Source of the DNA: Nicotiana tabacum
Lineage: Eukaryota; Streptophyta; Magnoliopsida; Solanales; Solanaceae
DNA length: 64,000 nt
Reading direction: 5' to 3'
NCBI RefSeq assembly: GCF_000715075.1
Contig: NC_134081.1
Location: 107,558,108-107,622,107, forward strand
In this document: positions 11,131-21,372 of the stretch, one piece after another
Numbering within the stretch: position 1 is the first letter of the stretch
Layout: every line of letters begins with the position of its first letter
The notes under the pieces: model-generated
Databases searched by the model: none
What the model saw: the letters and a program-made list of their open reading frames with translations, nothing else
What the model was told of the DNA's origin: nothing
Made by a program: the position numbers and the translations under genes

Positions 11131-11995
11131 TAATACTAATTCTCTTAACATCCGATGATAGATCGCACGAGCCCATTCTGTGCTTACTTTCCTTCTTTTG
11201 CCTCCTGTCTGCAAAATTGACTCTTGGGGTCTTATCTTTCAAGTCATGCCACAGGATAGCAGATTTTGTCTTCTCGGTTTTTCTTGTGCCTGATGAAGAC
11301 ACAGGTTTATGAGGTTCTTGAAGTGGGTAAATAGGTCCACTTCTTGCCTCTTTGTTCCGAATGAAGCTTTAGGCACTGTTTTTGACATCCTCCTATTAAA
11401 TCTTTCCTTTGCAAGGAGGTCCTCGAGTGACATGGCCATCTTCACTCAGATTAGAATATCAAACCACCTAAATGAGAGCAAACAAAAGAGATAGTTCAAT
11501 TCCAATTAATGATTTAATGTGATGATTCTACCACAGGAAATCCGTAAAATAAAAACTCAAGTTTCAAATACCTTACTGTGTTATTTTAAATATAATCATT
11601 TCCTCATCAGATGTCTGCAATCACACAAATAAAACAAATAGAGAAAACATCAAAACTCTGAATTGCACAGGTCATATACTTCACAGTTCACACCAAAAGA
11701 AAATCTCTAGATACTTAAACCGCCAATTAGCTCCACTCTCCAATCAAGCATTTCATCGGAAGGGGGAAAAAAAAACAGAAAAGAACCTTAGATTTGAAGA
11801 AGAACTTAAGTTTCACAAAACTAGCATTGAACACCTTAATATCTGCTCAACCAAAAGAGATCAAAACAAGAGAAAACTAAATAAATAAATAAATAAACCC
11901 GTTAACATTAGAACTTTAAAAATATCAACTTTATTCTTCTTCTAATCAAAACTCAATTCTAAAGACAAGACTTCGGAAAAGTATTAAAATCTCAA

Positions 11996-12565
11996 TTCCA
12001 TATCTCTTCTAACCAAAACCCAATATTCCAACTTTGCAACAGACCCTCCAAGAACAAAAAGGGCATAATCAAGAAACATAAATATGAGCAAGCCTTAAAA
12101 GTACAAGTGTGAAAAAGGAAGTACCTTTTAGCTTGTATTATCTTCCATCAAAAGATCCCATAAACCAAACAAGAAAAACACATAAAACCCACCAAGAACT
12201 AGTGATTTCCTTTTAATTTTCTTATTTGGAAATGTGGATTAGGAAAACTATAAAAATGTCAATTCCATCTTTCTAACCAAATCAAACATTCCAGAGTGTA
12301 TCTTAACTATGCAACATACCCTACAACAACAACAACAACTATGCCTCTGACTATATGAATCCTTACTGACCATGTTTCTTCATTTAAGCTCATATTATAA
12401 ACTATGCAAAATACCCTCCAAGCAAAAAATAGGAAACAATCAAGAAACACAAATATGAGCAAAAGGAAGTACCTTTCAGCTTGTATTATGTTCCATCAGG
12501 AGACCCCATAAACCAAACAATAAAAACACATAAAACCCACCAAATATTAGTGAATTTCCTTTGAT
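11996..12565. repeat. Imperfect tandem duplication (unit about 235 bp, second copy split by an insertion)
   Basis: Copy A (11,996-12,230) and copy B (12,262-12,565) share ttctaaccaaa, ataccctccaag/agaccctccaag, aatcaagaaaca, aaatatgagcaa, ggaagtacctttagcttgtatta and accccataaaccaaacaa-like words in the same order. Copy B is longer because of the insertion at 12,323-12,399. Confidence 0.7.
12323..12399 (-). mobile_element. 5'-truncated SINE with 18-bp target duplication
   Basis: On the minus strand the insert ends in a TTG-repeat tail preceded by gaggcatag, the usual 3' end of solanaceous tRNA-derived SINEs. It is flanked by aactatgcaacataccct (12,305-12,322) and aactatgcaaaataccct (12,400-12,417), one mismatch in 18, as expected of LINE-mediated insertion. 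The tRNA-like head is missing. Confidence 0.65.
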
Positions 12566-13146
12566 TGGAACTTTGGATTGAGTAAAACAAACAAAAGGGT
12601 AATAAAATCTTCCCAGAAAAACTGAGATGCTTGTGAAAGGAAAACTCAAAGGCCATTGAGTGGATGAATGAAAACAGAGGAAACAACAAAAAGAGAGGAA
12701 ATTGCTCAAAAGTTACATTGGGCAGCAATGGAGAGAAAAAAACAAAGAGAAACGGACAAAATTAGAAAATGCACCAAGTACACTGGGAATTTCTAGTCAC
12801 AATAGTCACTTTCAGTGTACAAGGTACAACTACGTTAGCTCTTAGTACAAGACCCGTGATGCATATGTTTATCTGGCTGAAGCTACATCTACCTACTCAG
12901 TTTGGCAGGCCAAAAGCTTTTAACTGGCCGTTTCCTTCGTCGCTTTCAAAAAACAAATAATTTCTTTTACTGAGAAATAAAAATAAATACATTTGCATAC
13001 TCAAATTGCAAACTGTAAGAGAATATTTTTTGGGATTAATGCAAATTTTGGATTAATTAAATTATAATTGGACTGCTGATTTTATGGCTGTCAAATGCTA
13101 TTAAAACTACCCTAACCTAAACTTTACGTTTCAAATTAGTGTTAGG

Positions 13147-13172
13147 TTCCTTTTTTTTTTTTTTTTTTTTGT
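13147..13172. repeat. Poly-T tract
   Basis: An uninterrupted run of T of more than 20 bases in AT-rich intergenic DNA. Confidence 0.8.
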
Positions 13173-13237
13173 TTGGGATTTTGATATTTGTTTAGTTTTC
13201 TAATTTTCGTTTTTTCTTAATCTCTATACTTTTTCTT

Positions 13238-13592
13238 TTAGCCCGTTTGACCAAGTTTTTTGAGGCAAAAATATTTTTTTTGTCAAAATAATTTTTTTAA
13301 AATTAAGGTGTTTGATCAAGTTTTTGGAAGGAAAAAAGTATTTTTCAGGAGCGGAAGCAAAAAATGATAGTTTATCTCCAAAAATACTTTTTTAAAAGTA
13401 TTTTTTGGAAAAAATACACTTAGAAGCACTTTTTAAAAGTTTGGTCAAATATTAATTGCTACTCAAAAGTAATTTTCAAACTAAGTAGTCAAACACAAAT
13501 TATTTTTCACTAAAAGTACATTTTTGAAAAACACTTTTGAGAAGCACGCCTCGAAATAAGGTGATTTTAGAACCTTGGCCAAATAGGCTAAA
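13238..13592. mobile_element. MITE-like inverted-repeat element
   Basis: The left end ttagcccgtttgaccaag and right end cttggccaaataggctaa are inverted repeats. The interior is a long imperfect foldback rich in aaaagtattttt. About 355 bp. The superfamily is uncertain (Tourist-like or hAT-like); a target duplication was not clearly resolved. Confidence 0.6.
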
Positions 13593-14523
13593 AAACATCT
13601 TGACACTCACCCAATCAACTCAGTAAATCCTACCATATATATATATATATATAAAGGAATTCAAATTTTAATAATGTTGGTAAAGGTATGATTGAGTGAC
13701 ATAATGATAAATTTTTCTATTATTAAATTAAAAATACATTTACGTCCTCATCAATTTTATTTTTCTTCTATATGTATAGTCTTCTTTTATGTTTCTCACG
13801 AATTTACTTTATACTATCAACTCGGATTACTAAATTAGCTATTAATTTTTGTCATACTTAATTGATCCATACACAAGAAAGCAAATTCTTTTTTGTCACT
13901 TTTTTTAACTAAAAAAATTCTTGTCGCAAGGTATAAAACTGGATGAATAATGGGCTTACCCTTTTACTATTTTTACGTAACATCATATTTTATATATGTG
14001 ATAGTTCAATACCATGGCGTCTGCATAACTCACATATCATGCATTGCGCTCTCATCACTATATCAAAGTCATATAGGTGTCTTATTATTATATGAATTTT
14101 ATGAAAGAAATTTAAGGGTCTTTTAATATATTTTGGTTTTAAGCAACTAGTTCCGTTGAATTACATGAACATGTGTTCAACGAGCTTCATTCACATTTGA
14201 TATCTGAATGACACATTCACTACTTTAATGTTCTTTGTCATTATTGTCATACATTAATTGAAATTCAATAAAATTTGCTTGAGAACGTCACGGGAGGCTA
14301 GTAAAGCCTTGATTTAGGCCCTTAAATCTTTGAAATCTGAGAAATTTTAATAGTAGATTTTATGAGATTACTTTATTTTAGATAAGATTAAAGTTTGTAG
14401 GAAAAATAAAGAAGTACAAAATTTTGTAAAAAAGAAAGAAAGAAAGACTATCTATTGTTTAACACTAAAAGTATTTTAGAATTTTGAATTAAACTACATA
14501 AATCTTTATATTAGTAAGTATCA
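13593..14523. other. AT-rich intergenic DNA
   Basis: Contains a short (TA)n run at about 13,636 and no coding potential. Nothing else recognised. Confidence 0.6.
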
Positions 14524-14632
14524 TTTTTACAGCAATATCAAAGGTAGCTCTTCATGTCTAACATCTTCAACTACAATCTTCCTCATAACTTCCTTCCATT
14601 TAACCAAAACATCTTTGTAAGGCCGAGTTTTG
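14524..14632 (-). other. Short coding-like stretch of unknown origin
   Basis: Minus-strand frame reading RPYKDVLVKWKEVMRKIVVE, then DVRHEELPLILL and a stop. It looks protein-like (balanced charged and hydrophobic residues) but is only about 36 codons long and has no recognised relative. It lies just outside the gypsy block and may be an exon remnant. Confidence 0.2.
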
Positions 14633-14713
14633 AATTTTTGTACTTCTAGAGAGAAATAGGTAGCTCTCTCTCTATAATTTCTTTACAACTTTTTACAATT
14701 TGTATGTCGTTTA

Positions 14714-17567
14714 TGTAACGACCCGACCGGTCACTTTACTTCCTAGGTCTCCGTTCCCTTAAATATGACTCTCCGTATGTGCTTTTACTGTTTTATGACT
14801 TTCGGGGATGGTTAGTTCGGAATTTGGAAGGATTCGGGTTGAAATCGGAACACTTGGTTCCTTAAGGTTGGCAAAAATGGCTAAGTTTGACTTGGTCAAT
14901 ATTTTAAGTAAATAACCTCAGAACCGGGATTTGATGGTCCCAATAGGTTCGTATGATGATTTTGGACTTGGGCATGTGTTCGGATCGGGTTTTGGATGAC
15001 CTGGGAGCATTTCGACGCTTAAGATTCAAAGTTTGCTTATTGAAGGTTTAAAAGTTCTTTAAGTTTGGTTTAGAGTAGGTTTTGGTGTTATCGAGGTCCG
15101 TTTGGAATTACGAGCCCTGAAATAGTTCTGTATGGTGATTTAAGACTCGCACGCAAAATTTGGTATCATTCCGAGTAGTTTAAATGTGTTTCGGCGCGTT
15201 TAGAGTAAATTTGAAGAACTTGAAGTTCATAAGTTAATTAAATTTGGTTTGGGATGTGATTCTTAGTTTTAATGTTGTTTTCCGCATTCCGTGGGTGAGA
15301 GCGAGTTCGTCTTATAATTTTAAATTTATTGGTATATTTGGGCCGGACCCCGGGGGCCTCGAGTGTTAATCGGAGGACGCGCGGACCAAGTTTTGGACTA
15401 AGAGGAAATGGCTGAAGCATCCAGCTTATGTTGTAATCGCATTTGCAGAAGTCTAGCCGTAGGTGCAAGCTCGCAGAATCGAGCCATTGGCCGCAGAAGC
15501 AGCCCAGCACATGCTGCCCAGTGATTGCATAAGCGGCGCAGGGAGCGCACCTGCAGAGGCGCAGGTGCGAAGAAGATGATCGCAAAAGCGAAATAGAGTC
15601 GCAGGTGCGACGCGCTCGCCGCAGAAGCGAGCCCACAGATTCGAGCTTGTGGCCGCAGAAGCGGCTTTGGGCATTGGCCAGTGGTCGGCAGAAGCGGGGA
15701 AGCAAGCGCAGAAGAGGCACCGCAAAAGCGGGATCCCGTCCGCAGAAGCGAAGCCAGCCAGCCTAAGGCACTTCCACAGAAGTGGACCTTGGTCCGCAGA
15801 TGCGGCCCAATTACCGCAGGTGCGAAATCGCTGGAGGCAGAGTGGTCTATTTAAAACGGGACTTAGGCTATTTTGAGTTCATTTATTATACACTTGGGCG
15901 ATTTTGGAACTTCTTGAGAGGGGTATTCACCTAGCAACTTAGAGGTAAGTAAATTCTATCTAATGTAATTTAAGTACATAGATTAAGGGTAGATTGTAAC
16001 ATGTAAATTTGTGAAAATTATGAGTTTAGATTAAAAAAAAAATCTAGGTTTTGATAAAAAATAAATAAATGGGATTTAACGATGAAAATGGTTAGGGAAT
16101 TTTGGAAAAATTATATATTTGAGTTCGTGAGGTTATGGGTAACAACTTTCTTCGGAAATTTCCCGAATCCGGGCACACGGGCCCGGGGATAAATTTTAGG
16201 AATCTTTCGATTAGGGTTGGGTAATTACTCTAATAGTTAGAATATGAACTTTTGAACATATATTGATTGATTTGTACAACATTTGACTAGCTTCGGATTG
16301 TTCGGCACCAAGTTTAGGCTTTAGAGTAAATTTGAGGCCGGGAAGTGAGCTTTGAGACGAGGCAAGTCTCTTGTCTAACCTTGTAAGAGGGAATTTACCC
16401 CATAGGTAATTTAAATTAATATTTACTTCTAATTGTGGGGGCTACGTACGCATGAGATGACGAGAGTCCGTGCGTAGCTACTGTTCATGCTTATGTTCGG
16501 GTAGCTTAGGACCCAAATTATGGATTACTTGTAATGTTTGTACCCTATTTGTTAATTTAAGTGCTCAAACTATGTTAGAACTTGTTAGAGGAATTGTAAA
16601 CGATCGAATTTCACTTACTTGAATTTTAGCGGATTACTTGAAAGTTAATGAAAATTTTATTACATTGTATATTAGCCATGTTATAATGTTTAAGTCAAAT
16701 ACTTATAAAGTATCCTCTCTTTTTGTGGAGCGGGCCGAACGTCTCGGCAGTAGATAGATGCATCTATGGATCGTGCCGCACGTTCCTCGGCAGTGTACGC
16801 GTTATTCTGGGTCAGATCGTACGACCTCGGCATAAATCGTTCTTAATAATACTCGGAGCTTAATCATACTTGATATTAGTTTGTGGCTTATGAGGTTACA
16901 CTTATCAATGACGGGAATTTATTTGGAACTTATTAATTTGTGAAAGAATTATTTGCTCCTTCTTGCTAATGGTTTATTATTATTAATTACATAACTCATG
17001 CTTATTTGGAATTTCTGTATTCAAATTGTTAGCCCATAGTAAGTGTCGAAGTCGACCCATCATCACTACTTCTTCGAGGTTAGACTAGATACTTACTGGG
17101 TACATGTTGTTTATGTACTCACGCTACACTTCTGCACTAATCGTGCAGGATCTGAGGCGGGTGCATCTGGCGGTACTACCAGCGCGCATCCCAGATATCC
17201 CGAGGCCTAGTGGTGAGCTGCTTCCTGAGCCGTTCTGCAGCACCTAGAGTCTCTTCTTTACATTTATTTTTATCTATTTTCATTTCAGACAGTGGCTAGA
17301 GTTTTGTATAATCTATTAGTGCTCATACACTTGTGACACCATATCTTGGCACACACACCAGCAGGCATATGGTTTTGGATTATTTTCTAGTTATGATTGC
17401 ACTCAGCTGCTTTCGTCTATTTATTTACAAATTACGGTTTCTTAACCTTTTTATTTAATCACTTGAAAACTTATTAAAAGAGAAATAACATGGTTTAATT
17501 CACTGTTGGCTTGCCTAGCGATAGCGTTGGGCGCCATCACAGCCTATAAGAGAATTGGGTCGTGACA
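14714..17567 (+). repeat. 5' LTR of gypsy element 1
   Basis: Starts TGTAACGACCCGACCGG and ends ...gtcgtgaca near 17,567, about 2.85 kb. It contains the CG-rich cassette with repeated cgcagaagcg words (about 15,430-15,830). The apparent ORFs on both strands here are artefacts of that cassette. Confidence 0.85.
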
Positions 17568-17572
17568 CACTA

Positions 17573-17596
17573 CATGATATTAGAGCACTAGGTTCA
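17573..17596 (+). promoter_or_regulatory. Primer binding site of gypsy element 1
   Basis: tgatattagagcactaggtt follows the LTR end by a few bases. It is a degenerate form of TGGTATCAGAGC, complementary to the 3' end of initiator methionine tRNA. Confidence 0.6.
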
Positions 17597-17796
17597 CATA
17601 GGTCTTACAAGTCATGAACAGGCCTAATAAAGTCTTGCGGATCGGTGCAGAGACGTTTGTACTTATCTTTGAGAGGCTATAGGTTGTTAGCAAACTACTC
17701 TTTCTTCATCTTCTATCGTGCAGTCAATGTGGTACTAAGTATCTTTCTCTTATTCTCTCACATATGTTCCAGACCATGGAGGAGCTGCTCTCTCTT

Positions 17797-18497
17797 TTGT
17801 TAGAGGCCGAGAGAGGGCTCCAGCCCGTGGTAGGGGACGAGGATGTCCCAGAGTTGCTCCAGCTATGCCACCAGTAGATCCAGTAGAGGATCCTATTGTT
17901 GAGGACCAGGGTGAGGTGCCTGCAGCAGAGCCAGCCATGTCCGCACTGGGATTTCAAGAGGTTATGGGCCATATGTTGTGGTTCATGGATTCTATGACCC
18001 AGGCTGCTTTATTTTCAGCAGATCCAACCACTTCTCAGGCCGGAGGGGGAGCACAGATCCCTACCGCTCAGGCTCTAGGGAATGCAGTTGTCGTATATCA
18101 GACCCCGGGTGCACTACCCGTGGGCAGAGCTCAGCCAGTTGTAGTAGCTATACCTGAGCCCAGACCAGCTGCGACCGGCGATCCGTAGAAGCTATTGGAT
18201 AGATGGACTAGGCTTCATCCCCCTGTCTTCGGAGGTGAGCAACATGAGGACCCCCAAGACTTTATTGATCGGTGCAGGGATAAACTGCACAACATGAGGA
18301 TATTGAAGTCCCATGGGGTGGATTTTACTACTTTCCAGCTGGAGGCCAGGGCCCGTAGGTGGTGGCAGTCATATCTTCTCGGCAGACCAGTAGATTCTCC
18401 TCCCACAACTTAGGACCGGATCACTCTTATTTTCCTAGACATGTATATTCCATCCTCTCAGAAGGAAAAGTTACGATTTCAGTTTGAGCAGCTCCAG
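17797..18497 (+). pseudogene. Gag fragment of gypsy element 1
   Basis: The N-terminal part of a chromovirus Gag: an Arg/Gly-rich start, a Pro/Ala-rich linker, then LLDRWTRLHPPVFGG and EARARRWWQSYLLGR, typical of the retrotrans_gag region. In-frame TAG codons at 18,186-18,188 and 18,411-18,413 break it. It stops within the QFEQLQ motif, where sequence jumps into integrase. Confidence 0.8.
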
Positions 18498-19145
18498 CGG
18501 ATGAAGAAGGACATAGTTGAGTATGTGGCGAGGTGCCTAAATTGCCAGCAGGTCAAGTATGAGCATCAGAGGCTAGGTGGCCTACTTCAGCAGATGACCA
18601 TACCTGAGTGGAAATGGGAGCACATTACTATGGACTTCGTAGTTGGGTTGCCACGGACCTTGCGGAAGTTTGATGCAGTTTGGGTCATTGTCGACAAATT
18701 GACCAAGAAGGCACACTTCATTCCTGTTGTGACCACGTACTCTTTAGAGAGGTTGGCCCAGATTTATATTCAGGAGATTGTTCGGTTACATGGTGTACCT
18801 GTTTCCATTATATCAGATAGAGGTCCTCAGTTTACTTCGCATTTCTGGAGGGCAGTACAGATAGATATAGGGACCCGGGTAGAGCTCAGCACAACCTTTC
18901 ATTCGCAGACCGACGGGCAGTCGGAGCGGATAGTTCAAATCTTAAAGGATATGATCAGAGCATGTGTGATTGACTTCAGAGGGCAGTGGGATCGATTCTT
19001 GGCTTTGGCCGAGTTTCTTACAATAACAGTTATCAGTCCAGCATCGAGATGGCCCCATTTTAGGCTTTATATGATCGGCAATGTCGTTCTTCCATCGGAT
19101 GGTTTAAGCCCACCGAGGCTAAGTTGTATGGCACTGATTTGGTGA
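18498..19145 (+). pseudogene. Integrase fragment of gypsy element 1
   Basis: It picks up in the zinc-binding domain (VARCLNCQQVKYEHQ, the CC half of HHCC). It then runs through the rve core with the first Asp in MDFVVGLP, the second in IISDRGPQFT and the Glu in QTDGQSERIVQ. The three catalytic residues are therefore intact, but the HH half of the zinc finger is lost. A frameshift near 19,020, in the sequence after LALAEF, ends the frame. Confidence 0.85.
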
Positions 19146-19664
19146 AGGATGCCTTAGAAAAGGTAAAGTTGATTTAGGAGTGATTTCGCACAGCACAGTC
19201 CAAATAGAAGAGTTACACGGATCGAAAGACGCGTGATTTATATTTTATGGTGGGCGAGAAAGTTCTCTTGAAGGTCTCGCCAGATAAAGGGGATCATGAG
19301 GTTCGGAAAGAAGGGCAAGTTGAGCCCAAGGTTCATAGGTCCATTTGAGGTGTTGAGGCGAGTTGGGGAGGTTACTTATGAGCTTGCTTTGCCTCCCAGG
19401 CTATCGGGAGTTCATCCGATTTTCCACGTGTCTATGCTCCGAAGGTATCATGTCAACAGGACGTATGTGTTGGACTACAACACAGTTCAGTTAGATGAGA
19501 GCCTAGGTTATGAGGAGAAGCCAACTACCATTGTTTATAAACAGATTCACCCGTTGAGGTCCAAGAAGATTTATGCAGTAAAGGTTCAGTAGAGGGTTCA
19601 ACCAGTTAAGGAAGCGACTTGGGAAATCGAGGAGGACATGCAGAGCAGATATCCACACTTGTTC
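19146..19664 (+). pseudogene. Integrase C-terminal domain (chromovirus type), gypsy element 1
   Basis: [19 protein letters not shown] and [15 protein letters not shown] are the conserved C-terminal GPY/F-type motifs of chromovirus integrases. A stop at about 19,590 separates a downstream piece (EATWEIEEDMQSRYPHLF) that resembles the chromodomain-like tail. Upstream stops separate it from the core. Confidence 0.75.
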
Positions 19665-19710
19665 AGCACTTCAGGTATAATTCTAGACTCGTTTGAGGAC
19701 GAACATATGT

Positions 19711-19725
19711 TTAAGAGGTGGAGAA
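19711..19725 (+). promoter_or_regulatory. Polypurine tract of gypsy element 1
   Basis: ttaagaggtggagaa immediately precedes the 3' LTR start TGTAACG at 19,726. This is the expected plus-strand primer position. Confidence 0.75.
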
Positions 19726-21342
19726 TGTAACGACCCGATCGGTCATTTTGCTTCCTAGGTCCCTGTTCCCCTAAATAAGACTCTATGTATGTGCTTTTAC
19801 TGCTTTATGACTTTCGGGGATGGTTAGTTCGGGATTTGGAAGGGTTCAGGTTGAAATTGGAACACTTGGTTCCTTAAGGTTGGCAAAAGGACTAAGTTTG
19901 ACTTTGATCAATGTCTTGAGTAAATGACCTCGGAACCAGGATTTGACGGTCCCAATAGGTTCGTATGATAATTTTGCACTTGGGCGTATGTTCAGATCGG
20001 GTTTTGGATGATCCGGGAGCGTTTCGGCGCTTAAGGTTGAAAGTTTGCTTATTGAAGGTATAAAAGTTCTTTAAGTTTGGTTTAGAGTAGGTTTTGGTGT
20101 TATCGAGGTCCGTTTGGGATCCCAATCCCGAGAATAGTTCTGTATGGTGATTTAAGACTTGCACGCAAAATTTGGTGTCATTCCATGTAGTTTAAGTGTG
20201 TTTTGGCGCGTTCGGAGTAAGTTGGAAGAACTTGAAATTCATAAGTTAATTCAATTTGGTTTGGGGTGTGATTCTTAGTTTTGATGTTATTTTTCACGTT
20301 CTGTGGGTGCGAGCGAGTCCGTCTTATGATTTCAAACTTATTGGTATGTTTGGGTGGGGTCCCGGGTGCCTCGGGTGTTAATCGAACGAGGCGCGGACCA
20401 AGTTTTGGACTTAGAGGAAATGGCTGAAGCATCTAGTTTCTGGTGTAATCGCACCTGCGAAAGTCAAGCTGCAGGTGCGACCTCGCAGAAGTGAGCCATT
20501 GGCCACAGAAGCGGCCCAGCACAGGCTGCCCAGTGATCGCAAAAGCGGCATAGAGACCACACCTGCGGAGGCACAGGTGCAAAGAAGATGATCATAGAAG
20601 CGGAATAGGGTCGCAGGTGCGACGCGCTTGCCGCAGAAGCAAGCCCGCAGATGCGAGCTTGTGTCCGCAGAAGCGGCTTTGAGCATTGGCCAGTGGTCGG
20701 CAGAAGCCGGGAAGCAAGCGCAGAAGCGGGATCCCGTCTGCAGGAGTGAAGCCGTCCAGCCTAAGGCACTTCCGCAGAAGCGGACCTTGGTCCGGAGAAG
20801 CGGTGCCGCAGATGCGGCCCAGTGACCGCAGGTGCGAAATCGCTGGAGGCAGAGTGGTCTATTTAAAATGAGACTTAGTCTATTTTGAGTTCATTTATTA
20901 CACACTTGGGCGATTTTGGAGTTTCTTGAGATGGGTATTTACCTAGCAACTTGGAGGTAAGTAAATTCTATCTAATGTAAGTTAAATACATAGATTACGG
21001 ATAGATTGTAACATGTAAATTTATGAAAATTATGGGTTTAGATGAAAAACCTAGGTTTTGATTAAAAAAAATGTGATAACCACGAAAATGGTTAGGGAAT
21101 TGAGGGAAAATCATATATTTGAATTCGTGAGGTTATGTGTAACAACTTTCATTGGAAATTTTCGGAAGCCGGGCACGTGGGCCCTGGGATGAATTTTAGG
21201 AATCCTTCGATTGGGGTTGGATAATCACTCTAATAGTTAGAATATGAACTTTTGATCATATATTGATTGATTTGTACAACATTTGACTAGCTTCTGATTG
21301 TTCGGCACCGAGTTGAGGCTTTAGAGTAAATTTGAGGCCGGA
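19726..21342 (+). repeat. Truncated 3' LTR of gypsy element 1
   Basis: Aligned with the 5' LTR from its first base to tttgaggccgg, then it breaks at about 21,342. About 1.2 kb of LTR is missing. The CG-rich cassette lies at 20,440-20,850. Confidence 0.85.
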
Positions 21343-21372
21343 AACTTTTGATCATATATTGATTGTTTTATA
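21343..21372. other. Chimeric breakpoint with a templated insert
   Basis: After the LTR breaks, 23 bases (21,343-21,365) exactly repeat 21,247-21,269 from about 96 bp upstream. A few bases later the LTR of the oppositely oriented element 2 begins mid-sequence (cagagtcgtgcaaaag). This is the signature of repair with a templated filler. Confidence 0.75.

Larger units (their letters stand above)
8725..11445 (-). pseudogene. LIN/CERBERUS-like U-box E3 ubiquitin ligase pseudogene, N-terminal part
   Basis: Three minus-strand coding blocks read like the N-terminal half of plant proteins usually named putative E3 ubiquitin ligase LIN-1. (1) 11,445-11,133: start MAMSLEDLLAKERF, then a Ser/Lys-rich segment. 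(2) 10,927-10,401: includes IPALDEVVVQAVISILTGYI and DFRTSLRHNIFASLNFVGLE. (3) 9,352-8,725: opens after an acceptor (aacatcag) with KAKHLLQVFCDSPFQARTN, then FLEKMYNENLDKGTFQFALY and a Ser/Pro-rich tail. The U-box, ARM and WD40 parts expected downstream are absent. Damage: a TAG at 9,232-9,234 where the family has Trp; a frameshift at 11,340-11,355; another near 10,645; a Stowaway MITE at 10,930-11,130; and a TIR element abutting the exon at 10,400 with loss of the coding sequence between blocks 2 and 3. Functional members act in ubiquitination, and the founding LIN/CERBERUS is a symbiosis gene; this copy cannot make a full protein. Family recognition is from memory of conserved blocks. Confidence 0.75.
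11446..12760. other. Presumed 5' leader and promoter region of the LIN-like pseudogene
   Basis: No coding sequence. Two imperfect copies of a segment (11,996-12,230 and 12,262-12,565) each contain, on the minus strand, an exon-end-like word CAAGCTGAAAG|GTAC (or the CTAAAAG variant). This could be the donor of a 5'-UTR intron. The duplication includes a SINE-tail insertion. Confidence 0.4.
14714..21342 (+). mobile_element. Ty3/gypsy chromovirus-type element 1, internally deleted and 3'-truncated
   Basis: A long 5' LTR, degenerate PBS, gag start, a fused integrase, PPT and a 3' LTR that is cut short at about 21,342. PR, RT and RNase H are entirely absent. The two LTRs align from the TGTAACGACC start through the CG-rich cassette. 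The missing 3' LTR end prevents finding a second target-site copy; the candidate 5' flank is cgttta (14,708-14,713). Such a copy could move only with proteins from another element, and the truncation makes even that unlikely. Confidence 0.85.

Noticed and set aside
15238..15876. Frames of 160, 90 and 75 codons on both strands
   Set aside because: Generated by the cgcagaagcg cassette of the gypsy element 1 LTR; similar frames recur at 20,411-20,871 for the same reason.
16720..16860. Repeated cggcag/ctcggca segment as a possible regulatory or CRISPR-like array
   Set aside because: It is an internal LTR segment with imperfect short repeats and irregular spacing, with counterparts in related LTRs.
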